The notes under the pieces are model-generated. The model did no database searches. It was not told the origin of the DNA and saw only the letters and a program-made list of their open reading frames with translations. From positions 62,001 through 126,000 of the forward strand of contig CAKMJT010000016.1 in NCBI GenBank assembly GCA_927407015.1: a DNA stretch of 64,000 nt. Direction: 5' to 3'. Each line of letters starts with the position of its first letter. Within the stretch, counting starts at the first letter, position 1. Origin of the DNA: an uncultured Proteiniphilum sp. Lineage in GTDB: Bacteria; Bacteroidota; Bacteroidia; Bacteroidales; Dysgonomonadaceae. A program made the position numbers and the translations under genes. Positions 8,448-17,212 of this stretch are shown here, in pieces.

Positions 8448-9491
8448 TCAGTATACTTCATCATTCAGTACCGGCCATTTTTCTGAATCCCAAGACAAGC
8501 TAAATATCCGAAGTTTCGATCTGCCCTCATCGCTGGCGTCGTAACCGTGGAACAGCAGGTAGTCCTTTCCACAGAAATGGGCAACGGCATTATGACCCAC
8601 GCCATGCCATCGCTCGTCGCCCTCCATCAGGATGGTGCCGCCCCCGAAAAGCAGCTCTTTCCCCTCTTTGTCCAGATAGGGGCCCTCGATCCTGTTGGCG
8701 CGACCGTAGATCATCTTGTAGGTGCTTTCCACCCCTTTGCAGCAGTAGTCGATCGATGCGAAGAGGTAGTAGTAATCGCCTCTTCTCACCACAAAGGGTG
8801 CCTCGATGGCGTTACCGCCGGCATCAACCGGGTTGTTGTCGATTGCCGGAGGGTTCTCGGGTGATCTTGTCCGTTTACGGGAGGCAATGGTAACCGGCTC
8901 TTCTCCGGGGTAGAGGGTCATGAGGTCATCGCTCAGACGTATCATTTGCAATCCGTCCCAGAAAGATCCGTAAAAAAGAAAGGGCCGTCCCTGTTCATCG
9001 ATGATCAGGTTGGGGTCGATCGCATTCCAGTTATCTACATTGGGCGTAGAACAGATTACAGCCCCATGATCTATCCATTCAAATTCAGGATCGTCCGGAT
9101 GTAGTGTCTTGTTGGTTACCAGACCAATACAGGAGGTGTTCTTCCCGAAAGCTGATACCGAATAATAGAGATAGTACTGTCCGTTGTGGAGGCTGATGTC
9201 AGGCGCCCAGATATGTCCCCTGAAGGTTGGAATGGCGTCGACAGCCCATTGTGGGGCTTCGTCGAATACCGGTCTCTCACGGTTCCATGTCTGCATGTCG
9301 TCCGACGACCAGACGCTTATTCCTCTTCCTGTGGTGAAAAGATAGTAGGTGCCATCCTGTTTTATCATCACGGGATCGTGCACCCCTATTCTTCTTTGTG
9401 GAATGTCTTCGGCTTTGATCTGCGCCAGAAACAGAAAGCAGAAACATACAACTGACAGGCTCAATCTATTTCCCTTCACCGCTTTTGCCAT
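8448..9491 (-). CDS. GH43 arabinan endo-1,5-alpha-L-arabinosidase
   Basis: A 347-residue exported enzyme with a signal peptide (about 1-27 or 28, cleaved near Lys-Ala-Glu). A single GH43 five-bladed propeller fills the rest, with the catalytic triad visible as Asp39 in Val-His-Asp-Pro (base), Asp159 in Ala-Ile-Asp-Pro-Asn (pKa modulator) and Glu230 in Ile-Glu-Ala-Pro-Phe (acid). The Gly-His-Ile-Trp-Ala-Pro-Asp segment and Tyr-Gly-Ser-Phe-Trp-Asp-Gly match endo-acting arabinanases of the AbnA type, which cut alpha-1,5-arabinan internally. No lipobox is seen, so it is probably periplasmic, acting on imported oligosaccharides. It starts 8 bp after the araA stop and precedes araB. Confidence 0.88.
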   Translation of the reverse strand: MAKAVKGNRLSLSVVCFCFLFLAQIKAEDIPQRRIGVHDPVMIKQDGTYYLFTTGRGISVWSSDDMQTWNRERPVFDEAPQWAVDAIPTFRGHIWAPDISLHNGQYYLYYSVSAFGKNTSCIGLVTNKTLHPDDPEFEWIDHGAVICSTPNVDNWNAIDPNLIIDEQGRPFLFYGSFWDGLQMIRLSDDLMTLYPGEEPVTIASRKRTRSPENPPAIDNNPVDAGGNAIEAPFVVRRGDYYYLFASIDYCCKGVESTYKMIYGRANRIEGPYLDKEGKELLFGGGTILMEGDERWHGVGHNAVAHFCGKDYLLFHGYDASDEGRSKLRIFSLSWDSEKWPVLNDEVY

Positions 9492-9499
9492 TCATTAAT

Positions 9500-11008
9500 T
9501 TATTGCAGTGATTTATTGAGCAGATAATAAATCTCGTTGACTTTGAGTTCGAATTTAAAGTTATTGATGGACGTATCTTTGTCGATAGTCATCAGTTCGA
9601 TGCCGGCGATTTCTGCATAATCTTCAAAATACTCATTGGTCAGCGCGTAGGAGAAGGCTGAATGGTGCGTTCCACCTGCATATATCCAGGCGGCTGCCCC
9701 AATCTCGAGACTGGGCTGGGGTATCCAGAGGGCGCTGGCTACCGGCAGTTTAGGCAGCGCTGCTTCCGGTTTCAACACCTCCACATTGTTGACCACCATG
9801 CGGAAACGGTTCCCCATGTCGATGATGGTGGAAGCGATGCCGCTGCCTGGGTCGGCCGTGAAGACCAGTCGTGCCGGATCAGCCTTTCCGCCGATGCCGA
9901 GTGGGTGCACCTCTAAGCGTGGCTTTTGACTTGTGATCAGTGGTGATACCTCCAGCATGTGCGATTGTAGGATCGCACTCTTTTCACCCTTAAAGTGATA
10001 CGTATAATCTTCGAGGAAAGAGCATCCTCCCTCCAGCCCTTTCGACATCACCCAGATGGTGCGCAGCAGGGCTGCTGTTTTCCAGTCACCTTCAGCGCCG
10101 AAACCATACCCTTCGGCCATCAGCCGCTGGCTGGCCAGTCCCGGCAGTTGGTTCAACCCATGCAGTGCATCGAAGTTGGTGGTGAACGCTTTCGCATTCT
10201 TATCTTTCAGAAAACGGCGCAGTGCAATTTCGATGCGGGCTGCCTCGCGCACCTGGCCATGATCTTTGGCTCCCTTCTTGCAGTTGTCGGCAAAGGTGTA
10301 GCGTTGTTCAAATTCAGCAACCAGCTCATCCACCTCCTCCTCGGTTACCCTGTCCTGGTAGGCCACCAGGTCACCGATAGCGTAGTAGTCCACATGGTAT
10401 CCCAGCCGCAGTTCTGCTTCGAGTCGGTCCCCGTCGGTGACCGCCACGTTGTTCATGTTGTCGCCAAAGCGGACGATCACCATATCCTGTGCGTCGGCCC
10501 ATGCGGCTGCCACGCGCATCCAGACGGCTATCCGTTCCTGCACGTTCCGTTCCGACCAGTGGCCCACTACCACTTTCCTGTTCTTGCGCATGCGGGTGAC
10601 CATGTGACCAAACTCACGGTCGCCGTGTGCTGATTGGTTCAGGTTCATGAAGTCCATATCGATCTCGCCCCAGGGTATCTCCTTATTGAATTGTGTATGC
10701 AGGTGGAGCAGCGGCTTGTGGTAGTTCTGCAATCCCTTGATCCACATCTTTGCCGGTGAGAAGGTGTGCATCCAGGTGATGATGCCGATACAGCGGGAAT
10801 CACTGTTGGCCTCCTTGAATATTTTCTCCACCTCGGGCGATGAATTGGCGGTACCTTTGTAGACCACCTTCACCGGGAGTGTCCCTGCCTGGTTGAGTTG
10901 TTTCACAATCTCTTCCGAGTGTGCATTCACGGTGATCACCGCATCACCTCCGTAAAGGAGCTGAGCCCCGGTGACAAACCATACTTCCTGGTTGTTGTAG
11001 AATTCCAT
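9500..11008 (-). CDS. araA: L-arabinose isomerase
   Basis: Cytoplasmic aldose-ketose isomerase converting L-arabinose to L-ribulose with Mn2+. At 502 residues it has normal length and family signatures throughout: Phe-Val-Thr-Gly-Ala-Gln near the N-terminus, Thr-Trp-Met-His-Thr-Phe-Ser-Pro-Ala-Lys, and Gly-Asp-Arg-Glu. The metal region reads Leu-Met-Ala-Glu-Gly-Tyr-Gly-Phe-Gly-Ala-Glu-Gly-Asp-Trp-Lys, supplying the two Glu ligands, with His from Ser-His-Met-Leu-Glu and from Gly-Gly-Thr-His-His-Ser. It lies 33 bp after araD and 8 bp before the endo-arabinanase gene. Expression probably follows the whole arabinan operon, since no separate promoter or AraR gene was seen nearby. Confidence 0.97.
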   Translation of the reverse strand: MEFYNNQEVWFVTGAQLLYGGDAVITVNAHSEEIVKQLNQAGTLPVKVVYKGTANSSPEVEKIFKEANSDSRCIGIITWMHTFSPAKMWIKGLQNYHKPLLHLHTQFNKEIPWGEIDMDFMNLNQSAHGDREFGHMVTRMRKNRKVVVGHWSERNVQERIAVWMRVAAAWADAQDMVIVRFGDNMNNVAVTDGDRLEAELRLGYHVDYYAIGDLVAYQDRVTEEEVDELVAEFEQRYTFADNCKKGAKDHGQVREAARIEIALRRFLKDKNAKAFTTNFDALHGLNQLPGLASQRLMAEGYGFGAEGDWKTAALLRTIWVMSKGLEGGCSFLEDYTYHFKGEKSAILQSHMLEVSPLITSQKPRLEVHPLGIGGKADPARLVFTADPGSGIASTIIDMGNRFRMVVNNVEVLKPEAALPKLPVASALWIPQPSLEIGAAAWIYAGGTHHSAFSYALTNEYFEDYAEIAGIELMTIDKDTSINNFKFELKVNEIYYLLNKSLQ

Positions 11009-11041
11009 ATTGTTCTTTTTTTAATTGTTAATCTTCATTTT

Positions 11042-11731
11042 TTATTTTTGTCCATAGTAGGCGTCAGGCCCGTGCTTGCGCGAAAAATGCTTTTCTATCA
11101 GCAGCTTGTTCATGGTCAGCTGCGGGTTTATCTGTCTGGAGATGAAAGCCATTTTGGCGACCTGCTCCATCACCACCGCGTTATGAACAGCTTCGTGTGC
11201 ATCCTTCCCCCACGAGAAAGGACCATGATTCTTTACCAGCACACCGGGGATATGAAGCGGATCCAGTCTCCTGAAGCGTTCAATGATTACACTGCCTGTC
11301 TCCCTTTCATATGCACCTTTCACTTCTGCCTCCGTCATGTCGCGGGTACAGGGTATATTGTCGCTGAAATAGTCGGCGTGTGTGGTTCCGATATTGGGAA
11401 TATCACATCCTGCCTGTGCCCAGGCGGTGGCAAAGGTGGAGTGGGTGTGTACCACTCCGCCGACAGCCGGAAAGGCCTTGTAGAGTTCCAGGTGGGTAGG
11501 CGTATCTGAAGAAGGCTTGTATCTGCCTTCCACCACATTGCCTTCCATGTCAACCACCACCATATCCTCCGCTTTCATATTATCGTAAGAGACGCCGGAA
11601 GGTTTGATGACCACCAGGTTCCTTTCCCTGTCGACCCCGCTCACATTCCCCCAGGTAAAGAGCACCAGTCCGTGTTCCACCAGATCGAGATTGGCCTGGT
11701 ATACCTGCTGTTTCAGTTCTTCTATATGCAT
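11042..11731 (-). CDS. araD: L-ribulose-5-phosphate 4-epimerase
   Basis: A 229-residue class II aldolase-family epimerase, close to the usual length, converting L-ribulose-5-phosphate to D-xylulose-5-phosphate with a divalent metal, normally Zn2+. The metal-binding His pair is seen in [13 protein letters not shown], a third metal His in Lys-Asn-His-Gly-Pro-Phe-Ser-Trp-Gly, and the conserved Ser-Ser-Asp-Thr-Pro-Thr-His precedes them. Cytoplasmic. It starts 10 bp after the upstream GH51 gene stop and is followed by araA, so enzyme supply and sugar catabolism are co-transcribed. Confidence 0.97.
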   Translation of the reverse strand: MHIEELKQQVYQANLDLVEHGLVLFTWGNVSGVDRERNLVVIKPSGVSYDNMKAEDMVVVDMEGNVVEGRYKPSSDTPTHLELYKAFPAVGGVVHTHSTFATAWAQAGCDIPNIGTTHADYFSDNIPCTRDMTEAEVKGAYERETGSVIIERFRRLDPLHIPGVLVKNHGPFSWGKDAHEAVHNAVVMEQVAKMAFISRQINPQLTMNKLLIEKHFSRKHGPDAYYGQK

Positions 11732-11741
11732 GATTGTCTCT

Positions 11742-13283
11742 TTATTTTAATTCGAGCATCACCACCGATTTGGCCGGCAATACCACGGAGAGATTGCTTC
11801 CCGAAAGAGTCGCTCCCCGGAAATCTTTTACCGATACTTTAGACGGCTGTTCAACCGTATTGTAATCGTTTATTTTATCTGAGGTAAGCATTTGACCGGA
11901 TATATTCTTTACGGATGCTCCTACAAGTTGAGTATTGATACGTTGTTCATGATTGGGGTCGGCATTCACCAGTGTGATGTGAATCCTGCCGTCAGCATCT
12001 TTCGATGCTGAAACACTTACGGCGTCAATTTCCCTGTCACCCTGACGGTATTTGTTGCTGGTGAAGGAGATGGGAAGAAGGGTCGCATCCTGATGTACTT
12101 TGTAGAGATAAAAAACCCAGTAGGTGGGGGTGAGCACCATTTTTTCCTCATCGGTGAGAATGACGGCCTGCAGGACGTTCACGGTCTGAGCGATGTTTGC
12201 CATCTGCACACGGTCGCTGTGCGCATTAAAGATGTTGAGGTTGATACCTGCCACAATCGCGTCGCGCAGGGTATTCTGCTGATAAAGGAATCCAGGGTTG
12301 GTGCCGGGTTCCACATTGTACCATGTACCCCATTCATCCACGATCAGGCCTACACGTTTACGCGGGTCGTATCGGTCCATGATGGCAGCGTGTTTGGTGA
12401 TCAGTTCATCCATGAACAGGGTTTTCTCGATGGTAGTGAAATATTCCTCTTCATCGAAAATGGTGGCGGAACCTTTATCGCCCCAGTCTTTGGGTACTGT
12501 ATAGTAATGCAGTGATAAACCCTGCATATGACGACCTGCATTCTTCATCACGGTTTCTGTCCAGTTGTAGTCCCCTCCGTTGGCGCCGCAGGCGATCCTG
12601 TAAAGACGGTTGTCGCCGTAATTCCGGGCGAAGGTGGCATAGTGGCGATAGAGGTCGGAATAATAGTCGGGGGTCATATTACCGCCGCAGCCCCAGCTTT
12701 CGTTCCCCACGCCCCAGAATTTCACTTTCCATGGTTCCTGCCGTCCGTTTTTCCGGCGCAGGTTAGCCATCGGGCTCTCACCGTCGAAGGTGATGTATTC
12801 TACCCATTTGGACATCTCCTCCACGGTGCCGCTGCCCACATTACCGCTGATGTAGGGCTCGGTGCCGAGTTGCTCGCAAAGGTCAAGGAATTCATGCGTT
12901 CCAAAGCTGTTGTCTTCCACGACTCCCCCCCAATGGGTATTGATCATTTTAGGCCGGTCTTCACGTGGGCCGATGCCGTCCATCCAATGGTACTCATCGG
13001 CAAAGCAGCCTCCCGGCCAGCGCAGGTTGGGGATACGGACATCCTTCAGCGCCTGCACCACATCGTTACGAATACCGCGTGTGTTGGGAACGGATGAGTC
13101 TTCTCCCACCCAGTATCCACCATAAATACAACGGCCGAGATGCTCGGAAAAATGTCCGTAGATGTGGCGGCTGATGGTGTTTTGTCCGTTGTCGGCTTCA
13201 ATAATCAATCTGTTCTGTGCATGAAGGGCTGTGCTGCCAATCAGCAGTATTGCCAAAATCTGGAATGTTCTTTTTAGTCTCAT
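11742..13283 (-). CDS. GH51 alpha-L-arabinofuranosidase
   Basis: A 513-residue exported GH51 enzyme: signal peptide about 1-22 (cleavage after His-Ala), then a compact (beta/alpha)8 barrel plus C-terminal beta domain without the extra sandwich of the other GH51 here. Catalytic residues are Glu195 in Gly-Val-Gly-Asn-Glu-Ser-Trp (acid/base) and Glu317 in Ile-Val-Asp-Glu-Trp-Gly-Thr-Trp (nucleophile). The N-terminal [10 protein letters not shown] is typical of standard GH51 arabinofuranosidases that release alpha-1,2-, 1,3- and 1,5-linked L-arabinofuranose. Likely periplasmic. It begins 132 bp after the GH97 stop and is followed 10 bp later by araD. Confidence 0.93.
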   Translation of the reverse strand: MRLKRTFQILAILLIGSTALHAQNRLIIEADNGQNTISRHIYGHFSEHLGRCIYGGYWVGEDSSVPNTRGIRNDVVQALKDVRIPNLRWPGGCFADEYHWMDGIGPREDRPKMINTHWGGVVEDNSFGTHEFLDLCEQLGTEPYISGNVGSGTVEEMSKWVEYITFDGESPMANLRRKNGRQEPWKVKFWGVGNESWGCGGNMTPDYYSDLYRHYATFARNYGDNRLYRIACGANGGDYNWTETVMKNAGRHMQGLSLHYYTVPKDWGDKGSATIFDEEEYFTTIEKTLFMDELITKHAAIMDRYDPRKRVGLIVDEWGTWYNVEPGTNPGFLYQQNTLRDAIVAGINLNIFNAHSDRVQMANIAQTVNVLQAVILTDEEKMVLTPTYWVFYLYKVHQDATLLPISFTSNKYRQGDREIDAVSVSASKDADGRIHITLVNADPNHEQRINTQLVGASVKNISGQMLTSDKINDYNTVEQPSKVSVKDFRGATLSGSNLSVVLPAKSVVMLELK

Positions 13284-13415
13284 AGATTTCAGTCGTTGTT
13301 ATGTTCGTCAGATTATCAATAAAATAAAGATTTTTCGTAGATAGCGTTGACCGGAGAACCGGTTATTTATCAGATCGGAGTTTAATGCGTGTAAAGTTAA
13401 AACTTATTTCTCACA
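13284..13415. other. Spacer between the GH97 and GH51 genes
   Basis: A 132 bp non-coding gap within the operon. It holds one small hairpin with five perfectly paired bases and a four-base loop (arms 13350-13354 and 13359-13363). No TAnnTTTG box on the minus strand and no U-tract beside the hairpin were seen, so there is no evidence that transcription restarts or stops here. Confidence 0.4.
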
Positions 13416-15371
13416 TTACCTACAATCCTCACAATTTGTTATGATTACCCCTCCTTCAGGTTGAATGAACAGCGAGATTTCACCCGTTTTATTCATTTTC
13501 AACTGCTTGTATTGCGGGGTACGATTTTCCTTATCGGAATACACCGAAACATTTTTCCCGGAGAGCATGGGAAGCATTGCTTTCACCTCTTTCACCTCTT
13601 TCCCGGCATTGACAGCTGCCACGTACCACTGTTCACCGTGACGGCGGGCCAGTACCACATATTTACCCGGATAGCCGTCAAAAAAAACCGTCTCATCCCA
13701 TAGGGTGGGCACCTCTTTCATAAAGTCGATCAGGAATGATGGTTGTTCGGTCAAGTTGTTGGGTGTGATGCTAAAGTTCTGTATCGGCGACTGAAACAGC
13801 ACAGCTGTTGCGAGCTGGAAGGTCTCTGTTGTTTTACGAACACTACCTCCGTCGTTATTGCGGTTGTGGCGTTTGTTGAGCAGCACCGGCCCGAAGTCCA
13901 TCGATGCCACGCTGTTCCTGATAAAGGGGTGCAGTGTGGCGTTGTAAGCTTCCTGGTCGTTGGCATGCTGTGTGAAGATCAGGTTCTCGGAGGCGAGTAC
14001 CGCTTCGCTACCGGCGAAGTTGGGGAACATCCGCTCCCAACCGCGTGGGAGGGTGCAACCATGAAAGATAACAGTAAGGCCGTAATCATTGGCATCAGAC
14101 AGGATATCTTCATAAAGTTCCATGGTCTCCTGCTTGTCCCCACCGAAAAAGTCGACCTTGATTCCTTTCACGCCGATGCTTTGCAGCCAGGCCATCTCCT
14201 TTTTACGAGCTACTGATCGGTTCATCCGGTTTGTGGGCCCTTGGGGGGCATCGTTCCAGTATCCGTTGGAGTTGTACCAGAGAGCGATACCTAAATTTTT
14301 TGAGTCGGCGTATCGGGTCAGCTCCTCAATCTTGTCACGGCCGATGCGGCTGTCCCACCAGTTGTCGATCAGTACCAGCTCGTAGCCCATCTCCGATGAG
14401 AGGTCAATGAATGTCTTCTGATCTTTATAGTTGATGCTTCCATCCTGCCACAAGAGCCAGCTCCAGGTAGATCGTCCGAAACTGTATTCCCGGGAGGGTT
14501 CGTATAGCGGTTCCACCAGATCTGTAGCAATGGTGGTTTCCACGATCGGCTTCAGGTTATCGCCCACCGTGATGGTGCGCCAGGGAGTCTCCCCCGGTAG
14601 TGGAATCGCCGGATTGGCGCTGCCAATGCCGTTGTTTTCACCCTCTTCCGGGTAGGCAATGGTGTAAAGTCCGTCAGCTGTTCCCTCGCTCAGTTTTGAG
14701 CCGCAATAACGGCTGTCGACACCTGTTTCGGAGATCAATACCCATCCGTTGTCACCCACGTGAAACAATGCCGGAAAGGTATAGCCGATACCGTATCGGG
14801 AAGGGGTCCCTACCGGTTCATCCGGCACATACTCCTCTTCATAGCTGGGCTTGGTTCTCATCCATCCGGTCATGGGGGTTGCCTGGGGTGTCAGAAAAGT
14901 GGTGGTAAAGGTTGGGAAGTTGAAGCCGGAGAGCTCTTTTAACACGATACAGCGAGCTGTTTCACCGTTTTGTGCCAGTGAATACTTGAATGCGATGTCG
15001 TTGTTGCTCACCCGGAAGATGATGCTGATCTTTTCTTTTTGCGGTGTTTCGAAGGTGCAGGTCACCTCGTTGGCGAGATACTCCACCCTGCTTTTTTTGA
15101 TCTTTGGTTCGTGATAAGCGTGTCGTATGGTTGTCTCATTGGTTTCTAACAGCGTCAGCTCCCGACTGAGATCGCCGATATTGGTGATCAGGCCCAGTGG
15201 CGATTCTTCCAGCAGCACCTTCTCTTTGAAATGGATAGCGTAGGAGAGAGACCCATTGTTTAGTTTGATGTTAACCAGCATGTTCCCGTCGGGACTGCTG
15301 ATTGCTATCTCTTGTGCAGTGAGCGGCATCAAACAGGAGATCAGCAGGAGGCTCAATAAGATTTTTTTCAT
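13416..15371 (-). CDS. GH97 glycosidase of the retaining type (alpha-galactosidase or beta-L-arabinopyranosidase)
   Basis: The ATG at 15371 gives 651 residues beginning with a clear signal peptide (about 1-20, ending Leu-Thr-Ala-Gln). The open frame extends to 15485, but the extra 38 codons would overlap the preceding gene and have no signal character. Domain order fits GH97: N-terminal beta-sandwich (about 22-280), (beta/alpha)8 barrel (about 290-560), small C-terminal beta domain. Asp407 in Gly-Ile-Lys-Val-Asp-Phe is at the retaining-type nucleophile position, and Glu462 lies 55 residues on, the spacing I recall for the acid/base of the retaining B. thetaiotaomicron enzyme. That subgroup includes alpha-galactosidases and beta-L-arabinopyranosidases; the arabinan context favours the second, but that is inference. 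It lies 82 bp after the GH43 lipoprotein gene. Confidence 0.88.
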   Translation of the reverse strand: MKKILLSLLLISCLMPLTAQEIAISSPDGNMLVNIKLNNGSLSYAIHFKEKVLLEESPLGLITNIGDLSRELTLLETNETTIRHAYHEPKIKKSRVEYLANEVTCTFETPQKEKISIIFRVSNNDIAFKYSLAQNGETARCIVLKELSGFNFPTFTTTFLTPQATPMTGWMRTKPSYEEEYVPDEPVGTPSRYGIGYTFPALFHVGDNGWVLISETGVDSRYCGSKLSEGTADGLYTIAYPEEGENNGIGSANPAIPLPGETPWRTITVGDNLKPIVETTIATDLVEPLYEPSREYSFGRSTWSWLLWQDGSINYKDQKTFIDLSSEMGYELVLIDNWWDSRIGRDKIEELTRYADSKNLGIALWYNSNGYWNDAPQGPTNRMNRSVARKKEMAWLQSIGVKGIKVDFFGGDKQETMELYEDILSDANDYGLTVIFHGCTLPRGWERMFPNFAGSEAVLASENLIFTQHANDQEAYNATLHPFIRNSVASMDFGPVLLNKRHNRNNDGGSVRKTTETFQLATAVLFQSPIQNFSITPNNLTEQPSFLIDFMKEVPTLWDETVFFDGYPGKYVVLARRHGEQWYVAAVNAGKEVKEVKAMLPMLSGKNVSVYSDKENRTPQYKQLKMNKTGEISLFIQPEGGVIITNCEDCR

Positions 15372-15453
15372 TGATATGATTGTTGACATTTTTACAAAAA
15401 TAGCACATTTGTCTGATATAATTGCAGATAAAGGAGCAGAGATAGCAGGTTGA

Positions 15454-17127
15454 TTATTTTGTTTTTTTGCCCCAAAAGGTTTCATTCAGATTTTTTTCAG
15501 TACCGGCATATACGAATGTCACACGACGAGGGTTGGCTTCCCAGTCGACTTCCCTTTCAACGCAGACAATCACATTGCCCAGGGTGAGTTGTTTTTTTGC
15601 CTGATTGTAACTCCAACTACCTGTGAGTGCACCCGACAGGGTGCCGTCGGCATTTAGCGTTAAAGCCGTTGCCCTGTTTTGTTGGCCGTATGTGTATTCC
15701 AGTTTAAGGTGCTCCCATGTTCCCACAAGCGAGTCTTTGGTGATGACACCATAATCGGGCACATTGGCATAGCGTTGGGGTAACGCGATCGGCCAGAGGT
15801 TATCGGGTTCACTGGGAGAGGCAGGGCACCATACGATGCGGCGGACATGCCCCATCATGATGGCGTTGGAATAGGGATTGCCACCCACGTTGGCTGGTAG
15901 TCGTCCCTGCGACATGTAGAACCATTCATTGCTGTTTTCCTTTTGGAAAATAGCGCAGTGCGAGATGCCCACCCATCCGTAGCCGAGGTTGAATTTGTAA
16001 GGATGAGTCACGATCGGGTAGCTGTCACCCTCTCCGTTGGTAAAGTTGCGCCCTCTGATGTCGAGGTAGGGGCCCTCAATGTTTCTGCTTCTTACCACAC
16101 GTGTATTGTAGGGTACATCGAGCGCGTCGTAGGCCAGGAAGAGGTAGTAGTAACCATCTTTGTATATGATTTCGGGAGCTTCGCTTCCCTGCCAGCGCGA
16201 TGAAGCTGTGCGGGTGCCTATTCTCTCGCCATAACGAGCAGTCAGCTCGTTCACGCTGTCAGCATAGGGCTCACCCAGCTTGTTGAGCGGCTTGCCTGTG
16301 TTTGCATCCAACTGCAAGAGTGCAAAACCGCTGTGCCACGATCCATGAATCAGGTAATGTTCTCCTTCAGGCGTGACGATATAGGTGGGATCGATAGCGT
16401 TATAGTAGAAATAGGCACTCCAATCGTTTAAGCTGGAACGGCTGAAATTTTTGCCACGATCGGATGAGGAGGTGGTCACGAAACCCTTGTCGCTCCAGAC
16501 AGCAGCCGCAGGATCGGTTGACTCACACATGCCGATAAAGGCGCGTTCTGTCCAGCTTCCGTCGAAGTTGGCAGAAGTGTTGGCTTTTCCTGTTTTGATG
16601 TAGTTGTCGATGATGATGCTATAATACATACGCAGGATCTCCTTTCCCCCCACATTGACCCGGCGTACAACCGGTGCCCAGTAGCCGTAATTGATCTTTT
16701 CCGGGGCAATGGCATCGAGCCCCATGCGTGTCCGAATGGCATTGAGCGAGTCGGCTACCCAGGCAGGGGCATCGTAAAAAGGGCCTCCCACCCACTCCCA
16801 GTTGACCAGGTCGCTTGAGCGCTTGCCCTGAAAATGTCCGTGTCCCTCGTGCTCATTTCCATACGAAGCATCGGTACCGTACATGTAGTAATAACCCTTA
16901 TAGTAAGCGACCGACGGGTCGTGTACGTTGGCCAGGTTCCACTGGTTTCGTTGCGACCATGAGGCGATCGCCGAATAGTCGTCGGCATAGGTTGGGATGG
17001 CCCATCCGGTTTCAGTCCCAGGCTCCGGCTTCTCCACCCCGGGTTCAATTCCGTCATCCTTGCTGCACCCTGCCAGCAGTAGTGAAATTATGCTTATGTG
17101 TAAAAATAACAGATACTTGCGTTTCAT
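15454..17127 (-). CDS. GH43 endo-arabinanase lipoprotein with a lipocalin-like C-terminal domain
   Basis: The ATG at 17127 gives 557 residues starting with a lipoprotein signal and lipobox Leu-Leu-Ala-Gly-Cys21; the frame upstream to 17205 crosses a strong hairpin and is unlikely to be translated. Residues about 55-455 are a GH43 propeller with Asp70 (Val-His-Asp-Pro), Asp246 (Ala-Ile-Asp-Pro) and Glu316 (Ser-Glu-Ala-Pro-Glu). Long insertions, and a C-terminal sandwich (about 470-557) beginning Leu-Val-Gly-Thr-Trp-Glu, match two-domain endo-arabinanases of the AbnB kind. As a lipoprotein encoded directly after susCD it is the best candidate for the outer-surface enzyme that cuts arabinan before import. 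The residues after Cys21 (Ser-Lys-Asp-Asp-Gly) are acidic, as in many surface-exposed Bacteroidota lipoproteins. Confidence 0.87.
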   Translation of the reverse strand: MKRKYLLFLHISIISLLLAGCSKDDGIEPGVEKPEPGTETGWAIPTYADDYSAIASWSQRNQWNLANVHDPSVAYYKGYYYMYGTDASYGNEHEGHGHFQGKRSSDLVNWEWVGGPFYDAPAWVADSLNAIRTRMGLDAIAPEKINYGYWAPVVRRVNVGGKEILRMYYSIIIDNYIKTGKANTSANFDGSWTERAFIGMCESTDPAAAVWSDKGFVTTSSSDRGKNFSRSSLNDWSAYFYYNAIDPTYIVTPEGEHYLIHGSWHSGFALLQLDANTGKPLNKLGEPYADSVNELTARYGERIGTRTASSRWQGSEAPEIIYKDGYYYLFLAYDALDVPYNTRVVRSRNIEGPYLDIRGRNFTNGEGDSYPIVTHPYKFNLGYGWVGISHCAIFQKENSNEWFYMSQGRLPANVGGNPYSNAIMMGHVRRIVWCPASPSEPDNLWPIALPQRYANVPDYGVITKDSLVGTWEHLKLEYTYGQQNRATALTLNADGTLSGALTGSWSYNQAKKQLTLGNVIVCVEREVDWEANPRRVTFVYAGTEKNLNETFWGKKTK

Positions 17128-17143
17128 CTCTCTGATTTTTAAG

Positions 17144-17196
17144 TTAGAAACTTCCTTATCAACATGCAGAAGTGAAGTCAATAAGGAAGTCTCTAA
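17144..17196 (-). promoter_or_regulatory. Intergenic stem-loop between susD and the GH43 gene
   Basis: Arms 17144-17159 and 17181-17196 are inverted repeats of 16 bases with a 21-base loop. In the minus-strand transcript all 16 positions pair, one as a G-U wobble; on the plus strand that position would be an A-C mismatch. No U-run follows, so it is not an obvious intrinsic terminator. A hairpin at this point could protect the upstream susCD mRNA from 3' decay or set a processing point that separates susCD levels from enzyme levels. Confidence 0.7.
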
Positions 17197-17212
17197 ATTA
17201 AGCAATTAATTC

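Noticed and set aside
13350-13363. Small hairpin between GH97 and GH51 genes as a terminator
   Set aside because: Only five base pairs and no U-tract; the downstream araD and araA genes are expected to be co-transcribed.
15372-15485. Extended N-terminus of the GH97 protein overlapping the GH43 gene
   Set aside because: The extension lies before a complete signal peptide and overlaps the upstream coding end by 32 bases; an internal ATG at 15371 is far better.
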